From Ruminococcus sp. (GTDB lineage Bacteria > Bacillota > Clostridia > Oscillospirales > Ruminococcaceae): a DNA stretch of 64,000 nt. Below are positions 25,816-34,964 of this stretch, in pieces. The position numbers and the translations under genes were made by a program. The notes under the pieces are model-generated. The model made no database searches and was not told the origin of the DNA. It saw only the letters and a program-made list of their open reading frames with translations. The stretch is taken from the NCBI GenBank assembly GCA_021202895.1, contig JAJQCE010000030.1:41749-105748 (forward strand). The letters are read 5' to 3'. Position 1 is the first letter of the stretch, and the number at the start of each line of letters is the position of its first letter.

Positions 25816-26515
25816 GAATGAGTCTATCAGAGAGCTACAGAGTTTGATGAATTATACCTTTAATAAGGAGCAGCTTCTTTTTGAAGCGCTTTCTCACCGC
25901 TCCTATGCTCATGAGAGCAAGAGGAATCTTCCTAACAATGAGCGGCTGGAGTTTTTAGGCGATTCGGTGCTTTCAGTTGTGGTTTCGGATTATCTTTTTA
26001 AACATTTCAAGCATATACCTGAGGGAGAGCTTACAAAGATAAGAGCCTCGCTCGTCTGCGAAAGCGCACTGTTTGAGTTTTCAAAGCACATAAAATTAGG
26101 CGAGTATATTTTTCTGGGAAAGGGCGAGGAAATGACAGGCGGCAGAGAAAGACCGTCTATAGTTTCAGACGCTTTTGAAGCAGTGATTGCCGCAGTTTAT
26201 CTTGACGGAGGGATAGAGGAGGCAAGGAAATATGTGCTGAGCTTTATTCCAAAGGATATATCTGTTTCAGGCACAAATTCTTTTCACGATTATAAAACAC
26301 AGCTTCAGGAGGTAATTCAGAAGAACCCTGAAGAGAGAGTTGAGTATTTTGTCAAGCGTGAATCTGGGCCTGATCACGATAAACGCTTTTACGTTCAGGT
26401 GCTGCTTAATAATAACGTAATTGGCGAGGGAGAGGGCAAATCGAAAAAGACCGCTGAACAGGCGGCGGCTCGTCAGGCGCTTGCGCTTATGGGACTTGAA
26501 AATGAGCCACAGTAA
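25808..26515 (+). CDS. rnc: Ribonuclease III
   Basis: 235 residues, ATG 25808 inside the end of plsX. Cuts double-stranded RNA and processes rRNA. The endonuclease domain has 'NNERLEFLGDSVLSVVVSDY' with the catalytic acidic residues and 'SDAFEAVIAAVYLDGG'; the C-terminal dsRNA-binding domain runs from 'DYKTQLQEV' to 'KKTAEQAAARQAL'. Full length. Next in line are a radical SAM gene, smc and ftsY. Confidence 0.96.
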   Translation: MNENESIRELQSLMNYTFNKEQLLFEALSHRSYAHESKRNLPNNERLEFLGDSVLSVVVSDYLFKHFKHIPEGELTKIRASLVCESALFEFSKHIKLGEYIFLGKGEEMTGGRERPSIVSDAFEAVIAAVYLDGGIEEARKYVLSFIPKDISVSGTNSFHDYKTQLQEVIQKNPEERVEYFVKRESGPDHDKRFYVQVLLNNNVIGEGEGKSKKTAEQAAARQALALMGLENEPQ

Positions 26516-27509
26516 TATTTCCTTTTTCGTTCCTCATCTGGGCTGTGAACATAGCTGTGCCTTTTGCAATCAAAATACTATTACAGGAGCTTCAAGTGTT
26601 CCTGACGAAAAGGAGATTTTTGATACCTGCCAAAAGGCATTGAATGAGGTAAGTGATGCTTCACAGACTGAAATAGCTTTCTTTGGCGGCAGCTTTACGG
26701 CGATTGACCAAACGCTTATGACTAGGCTTTTGCAGGCGGCACAGCCGTTTACAGGCGGCGGAAAATTTAAAGGCATACGTATTTCAACGCGCCCTGATTG
26801 TATAAATGAGGAGATTCTAAACCTGCTGAAAAACTATAACGTCACCGCAATTGAGCTTGGCGCACAGTCTATGTCGGACAGGGTTCTTGAGCTTAACGAG
26901 AGAGGGCATACCGCTAAGGATGTTGAAAGCTCGGCAAAGCTTGTAAAGAAGTACGGCTTTGAGCTGGGGCTTCAGGTTATGGTAGGGCTTTACGGCTCTG
27001 ATAAATGCTCCGAACGGCAGACGCTTGAACATGTGCTGAAGCTTAAGCCCGACACAGCGAGGATTTATCCTACCTGCGTGCTTGAGGGTACTAAGCTTGC
27101 ACAGCTTTACAGAAGCGGCGAGTATAGACTGATGGAGATTGACGAGGTACTTGATATTTGCGCAGATATGCTTGGAGAGTTTATAAAGAATGACATCAAG
27201 GTGCTGAGAATTGGACTTCATGCGTCAGAGGATGTTGAAAAAAACCTTGTCGCAGGCTTTTATCACCCCGCACTGGGGGAGCTTGTCAGGACGAGGCTTG
27301 TGCGTAGGTATGCAGAGGAGCATTTGAGCGGCGGTGAAAAGGAGCTTGTCATTTATGCAGGCAAAAGCATGGTGAGTGCGGCAGTGGGGCATCAAAAGTC
27401 CAATAAATTGTACTTTTATGATAAAGGAATAAACCTGATTGTAAAGCAGGATAATGAGCTTTCTTCGGAGCAAATCAGAATTGGTAAGGACGTATATAAA
27501 TGTATTTAA
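26502..27509 (+). CDS. Elp3-like radical SAM protein
   Basis: About 335 residues. An earlier in-frame start lies within rnc; ATG 26502 ('MSHSNISFFVPHLGC') gives a 14-bp overlap, usual for this operon. The CxxxCxxC cluster motif is 'GCEHSCAFCNQN', followed by 'FFGGSFTAI', 'ISTRPDCI' and 'VTAIELGAQSMSD'. This matches the Elp3/HemN-like group found between rnc and smc in many clostridia. No acetyltransferase domain is attached, so the Elp3 tRNA-modifying reaction is not implied. Substrate unknown. Confidence 0.85.
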   Translation: MSHSNISFFVPHLGCEHSCAFCNQNTITGASSVPDEKEIFDTCQKALNEVSDASQTEIAFFGGSFTAIDQTLMTRLLQAAQPFTGGGKFKGIRISTRPDCINEEILNLLKNYNVTAIELGAQSMSDRVLELNERGHTAKDVESSAKLVKKYGFELGLQVMVGLYGSDKCSERQTLEHVLKLKPDTARIYPTCVLEGTKLAQLYRSGEYRLMEIDEVLDICADMLGEFIKNDIKVLRIGLHASEDVEKNLVAGFYHPALGELVRTRLVRRYAEEHLSGGEKELVIYAGKSMVSAAVGHQKSNKLYFYDKGINLIVKQDNELSSEQIRIGKDVYKCI

Positions 27510-30500
27510 AATCGCTTGAGCTTCTGGGATTCAAATCGTTTCCCGATAAAACGAAGCTTACTTTTACAAAGGGAATATCGGCGGTTGTAGGACCTAACGG
27601 CAGCGGCAAGAGCAATATAGGCGACGCTATGAGATGGGTTTTAGGCGAAAAGTCGTGGAAAAGTCTTCGCGGAGAAAAGATGGAGGACGTAATTTTCTAC
27701 GGCTCTCAGACACGTTCAAAGGCGTCCTTTGCGCAGGTGACGATGACGATAGATAATTCAGACGGTGCGCTTAAAATAGAGAGCGATGTTGTCAGCGTTT
27801 CGAGAAAACTTTATAGAAGCGGCGACAGTGAGTATATGATAAACGGCAATGCGGTGCGCCTTAAGGATGTCGAGGAGCTTTTTATGGATACAGGTCTTGG
27901 CAGAGACGGCTACGCTATAATCAGTCAAGGCAAAATCGGAGAGATAGTTTCAAGCAAAGCAAGCGAGCGCAGGACAGTTTTTGACGAGGCGGCAGGAATT
28001 TCAAAATTCAGAAGTAAAAAGCGTGAAACGGAAAACGAGCTTTTAAAGGCTGAGGATAATATCAGCCGTCTGACGGATATTTTGTCAGAGCTTGAAAGCA
28101 GAATCGAGCCGCTTAAAAAGCAGTGTGAGAAAGCCAAGCAATTCAGAGTTCTTGACGAGGAGCGAAGTAATCTTGAGCTTTCGCTGTGGGTTATGCGTAT
28201 AAGCGAGCTTATGAAGCTTGAAAAAGAATATGAGGAAAAATCAGCGCAGCTTAGAAATCAGTATGAGGCTGTTTGTGAGGAGCTTGAGCAGCAGGATAAG
28301 GAAATCGAAGCAGGCTTTGCAGAAGCGGCAAAGCAGGGTAAGCTTGCACAGGAATACAGCGATCAGATTCACCAGATTGCTCTTGATAATTCTCACACAC
28401 AGTCGTCAGCGGCAGTGCTTGAAAATGATATTTCTCATCTAAATGAGAAAATAGAGCAGACTGAAAATGAAATAGAGCAGTTTCGCAGCAGCGAATATTT
28501 TCTTAAGGCACAGCTTGAAGAGAAGCAGAGCGAAATTGAAAAAATCAAGCAAAAGGGTGCAAGCCTTTCGGAAGAGATTGAAGCCGCAGGCAAAGAGCTT
28601 TCAGGTGCGCTTGATGAGCTGAGTAACAGAGAGGGAGAGATTGCAAAGCTTGACGAGGATATAAACGAGCTTTATCTCAAAAAATCAAGTGCAGGCTTTA
28701 GACTTGAAACGGCTAAGAATAATGGGTTTTCAGCCGATGAAGCAATTAAGGAGCTTGATATTCAAAAGGATGAAATAAACGAGCGCAGGAGACTATATCA
28801 GGCGAGCGTTAAAGCTATGGAAGAACAGCTTGATAAGCTGCAAACGAAGAAAACCGAGCTGCAAAATAAATCGGTGGGCTTTGATAAGCTTTTGCAGTCA
28901 AAGGAATCGAGGCTGACGACCGCTAAGGAAAGCCTTGATGAAAACGAAAGCAAGCTTTTGGCGTCAAATCAGCGTCTGAATATTCTTAACGACCTGGAAA
29001 AGGCTATGGAGGGCTTTACAGGGAGCGTTAAGCTTGTCTTGAAAAACGGTGCAAACGGCGCAATTTCAGGAATATGCGGCTCTGTGGCACAGCTTATTGA
29101 TGTAGAGGACAGGTATTCAACGGCGGTGGAAACTGCATTAGGTGCTTCGTTGCAAAATGTCATTGTGGAAAACGAGAATACTGCAAAGAGATGTATTCGC
29201 CTGCTTAAGGATAATAAGGCAGGCAGAGCGACGTTTTTGCCGCTTACTTCAATAAGGGGCAGGAGCCTTAATAATCCTCCGACAGACGAGGAGGGCTTTG
29301 TAGCGGTTGCAAGCGAGCTTGTCAGGACTGATGAGAAATATAGCGAGATAATAAAAAATCTGCTTGGACTGACAGTTATAGCTGACGATATAGATAGTGC
29401 GTCCGATATAGCAAAGCGGTACGGCTATAAATTTAAAATCGTGACGCTTGACGGACAGGTTGTCAACGCAGGCGGCTCTTATACAGGCGGAAGCGTGTCG
29501 AGAAGCAGCGGAATACTTACCAGAAAAAATGAGATTTCAAGACTGGAAAAAAGCTGTGCAAAGCTCAAAGAGGAAAATGAGCGGCTTAAGAAAAGCTGCG
29601 AGAATCTTTCGCAGGAAACGCAGAATCTCCGTGCAGAGCTTGACGGAGTTAAAGAGGAGCTTTTAGGAACAGGCTCTGAAATTCTTCGCTGTGAGCTGGA
29701 AAAGAAAAATTCCAGTGAAATGCTTTCGTCAATTGACGGCGAAGAGGATAAGCTCAAGCAAAATGAGCTTAAGCTTGCAGGTCAGCTTGAGGAATCTCGC
29801 ACTTTAGCGCATCAGGCGGCTAAGGAGCTTGCAGAGCTTGAAAGGGAGATAAAGGAACGTGAAAAATTAAGAGCTGAGCAAAGGAATGAAAATGAGGGAG
29901 CGGCTCAAAAGCGTATGGAGCTTTCGGAAAAAATTTCTGAGCTTAAGATAAATGAAGCGGAGTGCGCTAAGGATTTGCAGAACGCTTTGGTTCAAAAGGA
30001 GAATATTGAAAAATCTATAAGAGACGGCAAGGACGGCAGAGAAAGCCTTAATAAGCAGATTGAGCTTTTTAATGAGCAGATTGAGTCTAAAAAATCCGAA
30101 ATTATGTCGGTGAAAAGCTCTGTTGCGGATTCAGGCGAGCGTACTAAGGAGCTTGAGAAAAAAATAAAGCAGGCGCAGAATGAGCAGATTACGCTTAACA
30201 ATACGGCTGAAAAGCTGAGAAGCGAGCAGAAGAATAAGATGAACGAGCGCGAAACGCTTTCAGCTCAGTCAGTTAGACTTAATGAGCGGCTTGAAAATGT
30301 CAAAAAGGAATTTGATAAGCTGACAGGACAGCTTTGGGACGATTATGGGCTTACAAGGAGCGAAGCGAATGAAAAATATTCGCCGCCAAAGGACGTGACA
30401 GCCGCAAGACAAAGACTTAACGAGCTTAAGGGTAAGATAAAGGCTCTGGGAAATGTCAATTTAGGAGCGATAGAGGAATATGCGGAGGTGTCCGAAAGGT

Positions 30501-31063
30501 ACGAATTTATGACTGGACAGCTTGACGATGTGAACCGCTCTAAGCTGGAGCTTTGCGAGCTTATAGACAGCCTTACCGATAATATGAAGTCAATGTTTAC
30601 CGATAGCTTTGAAAGGATAAGCAAGAGCTTTTCGGAGATATTTACAGAGCTTTTCGGCGGCGGAAGCGCAAGCTTGTCGCTTACCGATCCTGAAAATGTG
30701 CTTGAAAGCGGCATAGAAATAAATGCCGTTCCCCCTGGAAAGGTTGGAAAAAGCCTTATGAGCTTGTCGGGAGGAGAAATTGCTTTTGTGGCTGTCTGCA
30801 TTTACTTTGCAATTTTAAAACAGCATCCCTCGCCGTTTTGTCTGCTTGATGAAATAGAAGCGGCACTTGACGAGGTGAATGTTTCAAAGTATGCCTCCTA
30901 CCTACATAAATTTACCGATAAGACGCAGTTTATCGCTATTACTCATAGGAGAGGCACAATGGAAGAAGCGGATATTCTTTACGGCGTTACGATGCAGGAA
31001 AAGGGAGTGTCAAGGCTTTTGAGAATGGATTTAAAGGAAGCGGCTGCGACTGCTGAAAGTTAA
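27500..31063 (+). CDS. smc: Chromosome partition protein SMC
   Basis: 1187 residues, overlapping the previous gene by 10 bp. Condenses the chromosome with ScpA and ScpB. Walker A 'VVGPNGSGKSNIGDAMRWV' lies at the N-terminus and the signature 'SLSGGEIAFVAVCIYFAIL' with Walker B 'FCLLDEIEAALDE' near the C-terminus. Between them are two long coiled coils (about 170-500 and 670-1010) and the hinge ('GSVAQLIDVEDRYSTAVETA' region). Length is standard. scpA/scpB are not in this window. Confidence 0.98.
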   Translation: MYLKSLELLGFKSFPDKTKLTFTKGISAVVGPNGSGKSNIGDAMRWVLGEKSWKSLRGEKMEDVIFYGSQTRSKASFAQVTMTIDNSDGALKIESDVVSVSRKLYRSGDSEYMINGNAVRLKDVEELFMDTGLGRDGYAIISQGKIGEIVSSKASERRTVFDEAAGISKFRSKKRETENELLKAEDNISRLTDILSELESRIEPLKKQCEKAKQFRVLDEERSNLELSLWVMRISELMKLEKEYEEKSAQLRNQYEAVCEELEQQDKEIEAGFAEAAKQGKLAQEYSDQIHQIALDNSHTQSSAAVLENDISHLNEKIEQTENEIEQFRSSEYFLKAQLEEKQSEIEKIKQKGASLSEEIEAAGKELSGALDELSNREGEIAKLDEDINELYLKKSSAGFRLETAKNNGFSADEAIKELDIQKDEINERRRLYQASVKAMEEQLDKLQTKKTELQNKSVGFDKLLQSKESRLTTAKESLDENESKLLASNQRLNILNDLEKAMEGFTGSVKLVLKNGANGAISGICGSVAQLIDVEDRYSTAVETALGASLQNVIVENENTAKRCIRLLKDNKAGRATFLPLTSIRGRSLNNPPTDEEGFVAVASELVRTDEKYSEIIKNLLGLTVIADDIDSASDIAKRYGYKFKIVTLDGQVVNAGGSYTGGSVSRSSGILTRKNEISRLEKSCAKLKEENERLKKSCENLSQETQNLRAELDGVKEELLGTGSEILRCELEKKNSSEMLSSIDGEEDKLKQNELKLAGQLEESRTLAHQAAKELAELEREIKEREKLRAEQRNENEGAAQKRMELSEKISELKINEAECAKDLQNALVQKENIEKSIRDGKDGRESLNKQIELFNEQIESKKSEIMSVKSSVADSGERTKELEKKIKQAQNEQITLNNTAEKLRSEQKNKMNERETLSAQSVRLNERLENVKKEFDKLTGQLWDDYGLTRSEANEKYSPPKDVTAARQRLNELKGKIKALGNVNLGAIEEYAEVSERYEFMTGQLDDVNRSKLELCELIDSLTDNMKSMFTDSFERISKSFSEIFTELFGGGSASLSLTDPENVLESGIEINAVPPGKVGKSLMSLSGGEIAFVAVCIYFAILKQHPSPFCLLDEIEAALDEVNVSKYASYLHKFTDKTQFIAITHRRGTMEEADILYGVTMQEKGVSRLLRMDLKEAAATAES

Positions 31064-31090
31064 AAATTTACTGGTGAAAGGCGAGAGGTT

Positions 31091-31996
31091 ATGGGATTAT
31101 TTGAAAAGCTGAGAGCGGGACTTAAAAAGACAAAGGACTCGATGATGGGAAGAATTGAGCGATTGCTGGGTTCTTTTACAAAAATAGATGAGGAGCTTTT
31201 TGAGGAGCTTGAGGAAACGCTTATAATGTGCGATATAGGTGTAAATACCTCAGTGAAAATTTGCGACAGTCTCAAAGAGCGTGTGAAAGTAAAGGGTATT
31301 ACCGACCCTAGTCTTATAAAGGACGAGCTTAAGGACGTAATAGAGGAAATGCTGGGCGAGGATAAGCCGCTTGATGTTTCGACTGTTCCGAGCGTAGTGC
31401 TTGTAATCGGCGTAAACGGTGCGGGAAAGACTACCACGATAGGAAAGCTTGCCTATTCTCTAAGACAGCAGGGCAAAAGCGTGCTGGTGGCGGCGGCGGA
31501 TACCTTCAGAGCGGCTGCGATTGATCAGCTTGAGGTATGGACAAATCGGGCGGAATGTGATATAATAAAGCATAACGAGGGTTCAGATCCAGCCGCTGTG
31601 GTTTTTGACGCACTTAATGCGGCAAAGGCAAGGGGAACAGACGTTGTTTTGTGCGATACGGCAGGCAGACTGCATAATAAGAAAAATCTTATGAACGAGC
31701 TTAGCAAAATTTCCCGTATCGTACATGAGCAGGCGCAGGACTGCTCTCTTGAGGTGCTGCTGGCACTTGATGCAACAACGGGGCAAAACGCTGTAAATCA
31801 GGCAAAGCTTTTTAACGAAGCGTGTGATATAACTGGTATAATTTTAACAAAGCTTGACGGAACGGCAAAGGGTGGAATAGTAATTACAATTGCAGATGAG
31901 CTTAATATTCCTGTTAAGCTGGTAACTGTAGGAGAAAAGCTTGACGATTTACAGCCCTTTGAGGCAAAGTCTTTTGTAGAAGCTCTTTTTGAATAA
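31091..31996 (+). CDS. ftsY: Signal recognition particle receptor
   Basis: 301 residues, SD AGGCGAGAGG. SRP-type GTPase that docks ribosomes at SecYEG. N domain helices (1-90), then G1 'IGVNGAGKTTTIGKLAY', 'AADTFRAAAIDQLEVW', G3 'DTAGRLHNK', G4 'TKLDGTAKGG'. No long acidic A domain, as usual for Firmicutes. Directly after smc, the standard order. Confidence 0.97.
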   Translation: MGLFEKLRAGLKKTKDSMMGRIERLLGSFTKIDEELFEELEETLIMCDIGVNTSVKICDSLKERVKVKGITDPSLIKDELKDVIEEMLGEDKPLDVSTVPSVVLVIGVNGAGKTTTIGKLAYSLRQQGKSVLVAAADTFRAAAIDQLEVWTNRAECDIIKHNEGSDPAAVVFDALNAAKARGTDVVLCDTAGRLHNKKNLMNELSKISRIVHEQAQDCSLEVLLALDATTGQNAVNQAKLFNEACDITGIILTKLDGTAKGGIVITIADELNIPVKLVTVGEKLDDLQPFEAKSFVEALFE

Positions 31997-32032
31997 AAAA
32001 TATGTAAAATTTAATTTCGGGGGATTAAGAAA

Positions 32033-32515
32033 ATGGATAACGTGCTTTTTGTAGTAAATATGCAGAACTTTTTTGTAGGAAAGAAAAGGAACAAGGATAA
32101 GTTTTCTTATAATGCGGAGGATTTGATTGCAAAAATCAATAAAAGAATAGCGGCATATCAGCCTGAGGAGGTTTTTTATATCGTCAGTGTAGGCAAGGGG
32201 CTTTTTAAAGGACTTGCGCCGAAGCCTGAAACGATGGATGCGGAGCTTTCTAGAGATATAAAGGTAAAGTCAAAAAACATTTATCAAAAAAGCAAGCCTG
32301 ACTTTTTCTCTAATGATGCTTTGACTGATTTCATAAGGGCTAGAAATGTCAAGGAGGTTGAGTTTGTAGGGATAGATACCTCGACAGAATTTGGAGCGAG
32401 CGCACTTACTGCAAATGAGTTTTGCATGGTAATTATGGCACCTGATAAACAGGCAAAGTTTCGTGAGAAAATAAGAAAAACCAGAATTACATATAAACAT
32501 GATATGGACGAATAG
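32033..32515 (+). CDS. Isochorismatase-like protein lacking catalytic residues
   Basis: 160 residues, SD GGGGGA. The fold looks like that of nicotinamidase: 'VLFVVNMQNFF' matches the first strand but has Asn where the catalytic Asp stands; 'YQKSKPDFFSNDALTDFI' keeps a Lys-like position; 'VEFVGIDTSTEFGASALTA' matches the nucleophile region but has no Cys. So it is probably not a hydrolase and may bind a small molecule or a protein. Sits between ftsY and rdgB in a housekeeping run. The family assignment is by pattern only. Confidence 0.55.
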   Translation: MDNVLFVVNMQNFFVGKKRNKDKFSYNAEDLIAKINKRIAAYQPEEVFYIVSVGKGLFKGLAPKPETMDAELSRDIKVKSKNIYQKSKPDFFSNDALTDFIRARNVKEVEFVGIDTSTEFGASALTANEFCMVIMAPDKQAKFREKIRKTRITYKHDMDE

Positions 32516-32525
32516 AGGGCAGGAA

Positions 32526-33110
32526 ATGAAACTGATTATAGCAAGCGGCAATGAGGGTAAGGTTAGGGAGTATAAGAGCCTTCTCTCAAGCTTTGGCTTT
32601 GACGAGGTGCTTTCGCTTAAGGAGGCTAAGTTGGAAAGCGCACCTGAGGAAACGGGAAGCACATTTGAAGAAAATGCGGCTATAAAGGCTAGAGCCTTGC
32701 ATAAGCTTTGCGGCTGTGCGGCACTTGCCGATGACAGCGGACTTGTGATAGACGTCCTTGACGGAGAGCCTGGAGTTTACTCTGCACGCTGGCTTGGAAT
32801 AAAGGACGATGACGAAAAAAATGCAGAGGTTCTCAGACGCCTTGAGGGCATTGGTATGGCAAGCAGAGGTGCGACTTTTGTCTGCGCCGTGCATTTTATC
32901 GATTCTGACGGAAGTGAAATTTCCGCAAGAGGCGAATGCAGAGGATTTATAGGCTATGAACCGTTAGGTGATAACGGCTTTGGTTATGATCCGATTTTTA
33001 TGTATAACGGGCGGAGTATGGCACAGCTTACCGATACTGAGAAGAATCTTATTTCACACAGAGGAAAGGCTCTTAGGGAGCTTGTAAAAAAGCTTAAGGA
33101 GAAAGGATAG
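32526..33110 (+). CDS. rdgB: XTP/dITP pyrophosphatase
   Basis: About 194 residues. The upstream in-frame ATG 32499 overlaps the previous gene; GGGCAGGAA points to ATG 32526 ('MKLIIASGNEGKVREY'). Removes non-canonical purine triphosphates (ITP, XTP, dITP). 'SGNEGK' near the N-terminus, 'FEENAAIKA', 'ALADDSGLVID' and 'GFGYDPIF' are HAM1/RdgB signatures. Followed after 3 bp by yhbY. Confidence 0.94.
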   Translation: MKLIIASGNEGKVREYKSLLSSFGFDEVLSLKEAKLESAPEETGSTFEENAAIKARALHKLCGCAALADDSGLVIDVLDGEPGVYSARWLGIKDDDEKNAEVLRRLEGIGMASRGATFVCAVHFIDSDGSEISARGECRGFIGYEPLGDNGFGYDPIFMYNGRSMAQLTDTEKNLISHRGKALRELVKKLKEKG

Positions 33111-33113
33111 AAA

Positions 33114-33401
33114 ATGCTGACATCTAAACAAAGAGCAAAGCTAGGCTCTCTTGCAAACTCAATCGACAGTACCTTTCAGGTAGGAAAGAGCGGCGTAAAT
33201 ACTGAGCAGATTAGTCAGATTGACGATTATCTGAGAGTACATGAGATAGTAAAGATAACGGTGCTTGAAAGCTCTCTTCTTACGGCTCGCGAGGCTGCGG
33301 AGGAGATAGCGGAGGAGATTAGCGCAGAGGTGGTTAAGTGTATAGGCTCAAAGGCTATTATCTATAAGAGAAATCCTAAGGAGCCTAAAATAAAGATATG
33401 A
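33114..33401 (+). CDS. yhbY: CRM-domain RNA-binding protein (YhbY)
   Basis: 95 residues, SD AAAGGA. 'LTSKQRAKLGSLANSI' and 'QVGKSGVNTEQ' with the GxxG-like loop mark a CRM domain; the family binds pre-50S particles. It overlaps nadD by 4 bp (ATGA). The yhbY-nadD-yqeK-rsfS order is conserved in Firmicutes. Confidence 0.92.
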   Translation: MLTSKQRAKLGSLANSIDSTFQVGKSGVNTEQISQIDDYLRVHEIVKITVLESSLLTAREAAEEIAEEISAEVVKCIGSKAIIYKRNPKEPKIKI

Positions 33402-34009
33402 CGAAAACCGCAATTTTTGGCGGAACATTTAATCCGCCGCATCTTGGTCACTTAAACTGCATAAAGAGTGTGTATAATCAGGTAAATCCCGACAGGATTA
33501 TCATCATGCCTGATAGAATACCTCCTCATAAGCAGGCTTTGGATTTGGCGAGTGGCAGCGACAGACTTAATATGTGCAAGATGGCTTTTGAAAACGAGAA
33601 GTTTAATGTACAGGTGAGCGACTGGGAGCTTAATCAGAGCGGCAAAAGCTATTCGGTTCTGATGCTTAAGCATTTCAGAGAGCTGTATAAAGACGATAAG
33701 CTTAGCCTTGTGATGGGCAGCGATATGCTTTTGTCTTTTGAGCAATGGTATCGCTGGAAGGAAATTTTAACTCTTGCGGAATTGGTCTGCGTTTCAAGGA
33801 ACAGTCTTGACAATAAGCGGCTTGAAGCAAGCGCAGAGCGTTTGAGGAGCATGAGCGGCGAGGTGACAATTGTTGAAGCAAAGCCCATAGAGATAAGCTC
33901 CACACAGCTTCGGCAGTGGGTTAAAGAAAAAAATTTTGAAAAGCTTTATAGTGCTTTAAATAAAAGTGTAGCGGAATATATATTGAAAAACAGACTTTAT
34001 TCAATGTGA
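33398..34009 (+). CDS. nadD: Nicotinate-nucleotide adenylyltransferase
   Basis: 203 residues. Adenylates NaMN with ATP to NaAD, the step after the nicotinate phosphoribosyltransferase at 4.2-5.7 kb. 'FGGTFNPPHLGHLN' contains the (H/T)xGH nucleotidyltransferase motif, 'MPDRIPPHK' follows, and 'ISSTQLRQWV' is the C-terminal ISSTxIR motif. The ATG overlaps yhbY's stop. Confidence 0.95.
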   Translation: MTKTAIFGGTFNPPHLGHLNCIKSVYNQVNPDRIIIMPDRIPPHKQALDLASGSDRLNMCKMAFENEKFNVQVSDWELNQSGKSYSVLMLKHFRELYKDDKLSLVMGSDMLLSFEQWYRWKEILTLAELVCVSRNSLDNKRLEASAERLRSMSGEVTIVEAKPIEISSTQLRQWVKEKNFEKLYSALNKSVAEYILKNRLYSM

Positions 34010-34024
34010 TTAGGACTGATAAAA

Positions 34025-34594
34025 GTGAATGATGAATTGACAAAACGAATTAAAAGGTATCTTAAGGAATGTCTTTCGCAGAAGCGTTATACTCATTCAA
34101 TGAATGTGGCGGATTCGGCAAAGGATTTGGCGGAGCTTTACGGTGAAGATACCTCAAGAGCATACTTTGCGGGAATGGTTCACGATATTGCAAAGGAGCT
34201 TGAAAAAAACGAGCAGAAAAAGCTTGCGGAGAAAATCATTGATATATGCAAAATAGAGCTTGAAACTCCTGCGCTTCTCCATGCGCCGGCAGGAGCGCAG
34301 CTTTTGAAAGAGAAGTTCGGCATTGAGGACGAGGAGATACTTTTAGCAGTTCGTCAGCATACAATAGCCGCAGGAAATATGAGCAGACTTTCGCAGATAG
34401 TTTACCTTGCGGATTTAATTTGCGTAGACCGTGATTATAAGGACGTAAAAAAGATGAGAAAGTACGCCAATACTAGCCTTGAAAAGGGAATGTATGAGGC
34501 GCTGAAATTTTCAATTTCAGATCAGGTAGATAAGGGCGGATTTATTCCGAATGCAACAGTTGACGCATATAATGAATTTGTTGAAAAGAAATAA
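34025..34594 (+). CDS. yqeK: HD-domain hydrolase YqeK
   Basis: 189 residues, GTG start. HD phosphohydrolase of the YqeK family, reported as a symmetrical diadenosine tetraphosphatase (Ap4A hydrolase). 'RYTHSMNVADSAKDLA', 'FAGMVHDIAKEL' (HD), 'LLHAPAGAQLL', 'VRQHTIAAGNMS' and 'VYLADLICVDRDYKD' supply the metal ligands. Its neighbour is nadD, which makes the related dinucleotide bond, as in many Firmicutes. Confidence 0.92.
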   Translation: MNDELTKRIKRYLKECLSQKRYTHSMNVADSAKDLAELYGEDTSRAYFAGMVHDIAKELEKNEQKKLAEKIIDICKIELETPALLHAPAGAQLLKEKFGIEDEEILLAVRQHTIAAGNMSRLSQIVYLADLICVDRDYKDVKKMRKYANTSLEKGMYEALKFSISDQVDKGGFIPNATVDAYNEFVEKK

Positions 34595-34606
34595 AGGAGT
34601 GTAAAA

Positions 34607-34963
34607 ATGACACAGGAGCAGAAAATAAAGGTTATAGCAAAGGCACTAGATTCAAAGCGTGCAGAGGATATTCAGATTATCGGCATAAAGGATTTAACCA
34701 TTGTGGCGGACTATTTTTTTATAGCAAACGGTACCTCTACTACCCACACAAAAGCACTTGTGGACGAGGTGGAGTTTAAACTTAAGGAAAACAGCGTTAC
34801 TCCGCTCAGAATAGAGGGCTATTCGGGCGCAACATGGATAGTACTTGATTACGGCGATATTGTCGTTCACGTTTTCTATAAGGAAACGAGAGATTTTTAT
34901 AACCTCGAAAAGCTCTGGAGCGATGGAGAGGCAGTAGATGTGCAAAAATATCTGGAGGATTAA
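34607..34963 (+). CDS. rsfS: Ribosomal silencing factor RsfS
   Basis: 118 residues, SD AAAGGAG. Binds L14 and blocks subunit joining during starvation. 'ADYFFIANGTSTTHTKALVD' and 'ATWIVLDYGDIVVHVFY' are the family signatures. Standard length, standard place after yqeK. Confidence 0.94.
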   Translation: MTQEQKIKVIAKALDSKRAEDIQIIGIKDLTIVADYFFIANGTSTTHTKALVDEVEFKLKENSVTPLRIEGYSGATWIVLDYGDIVVHVFYKETRDFYNLEKLWSDGEAVDVQKYLED

Positions 34964-34964
34964 A

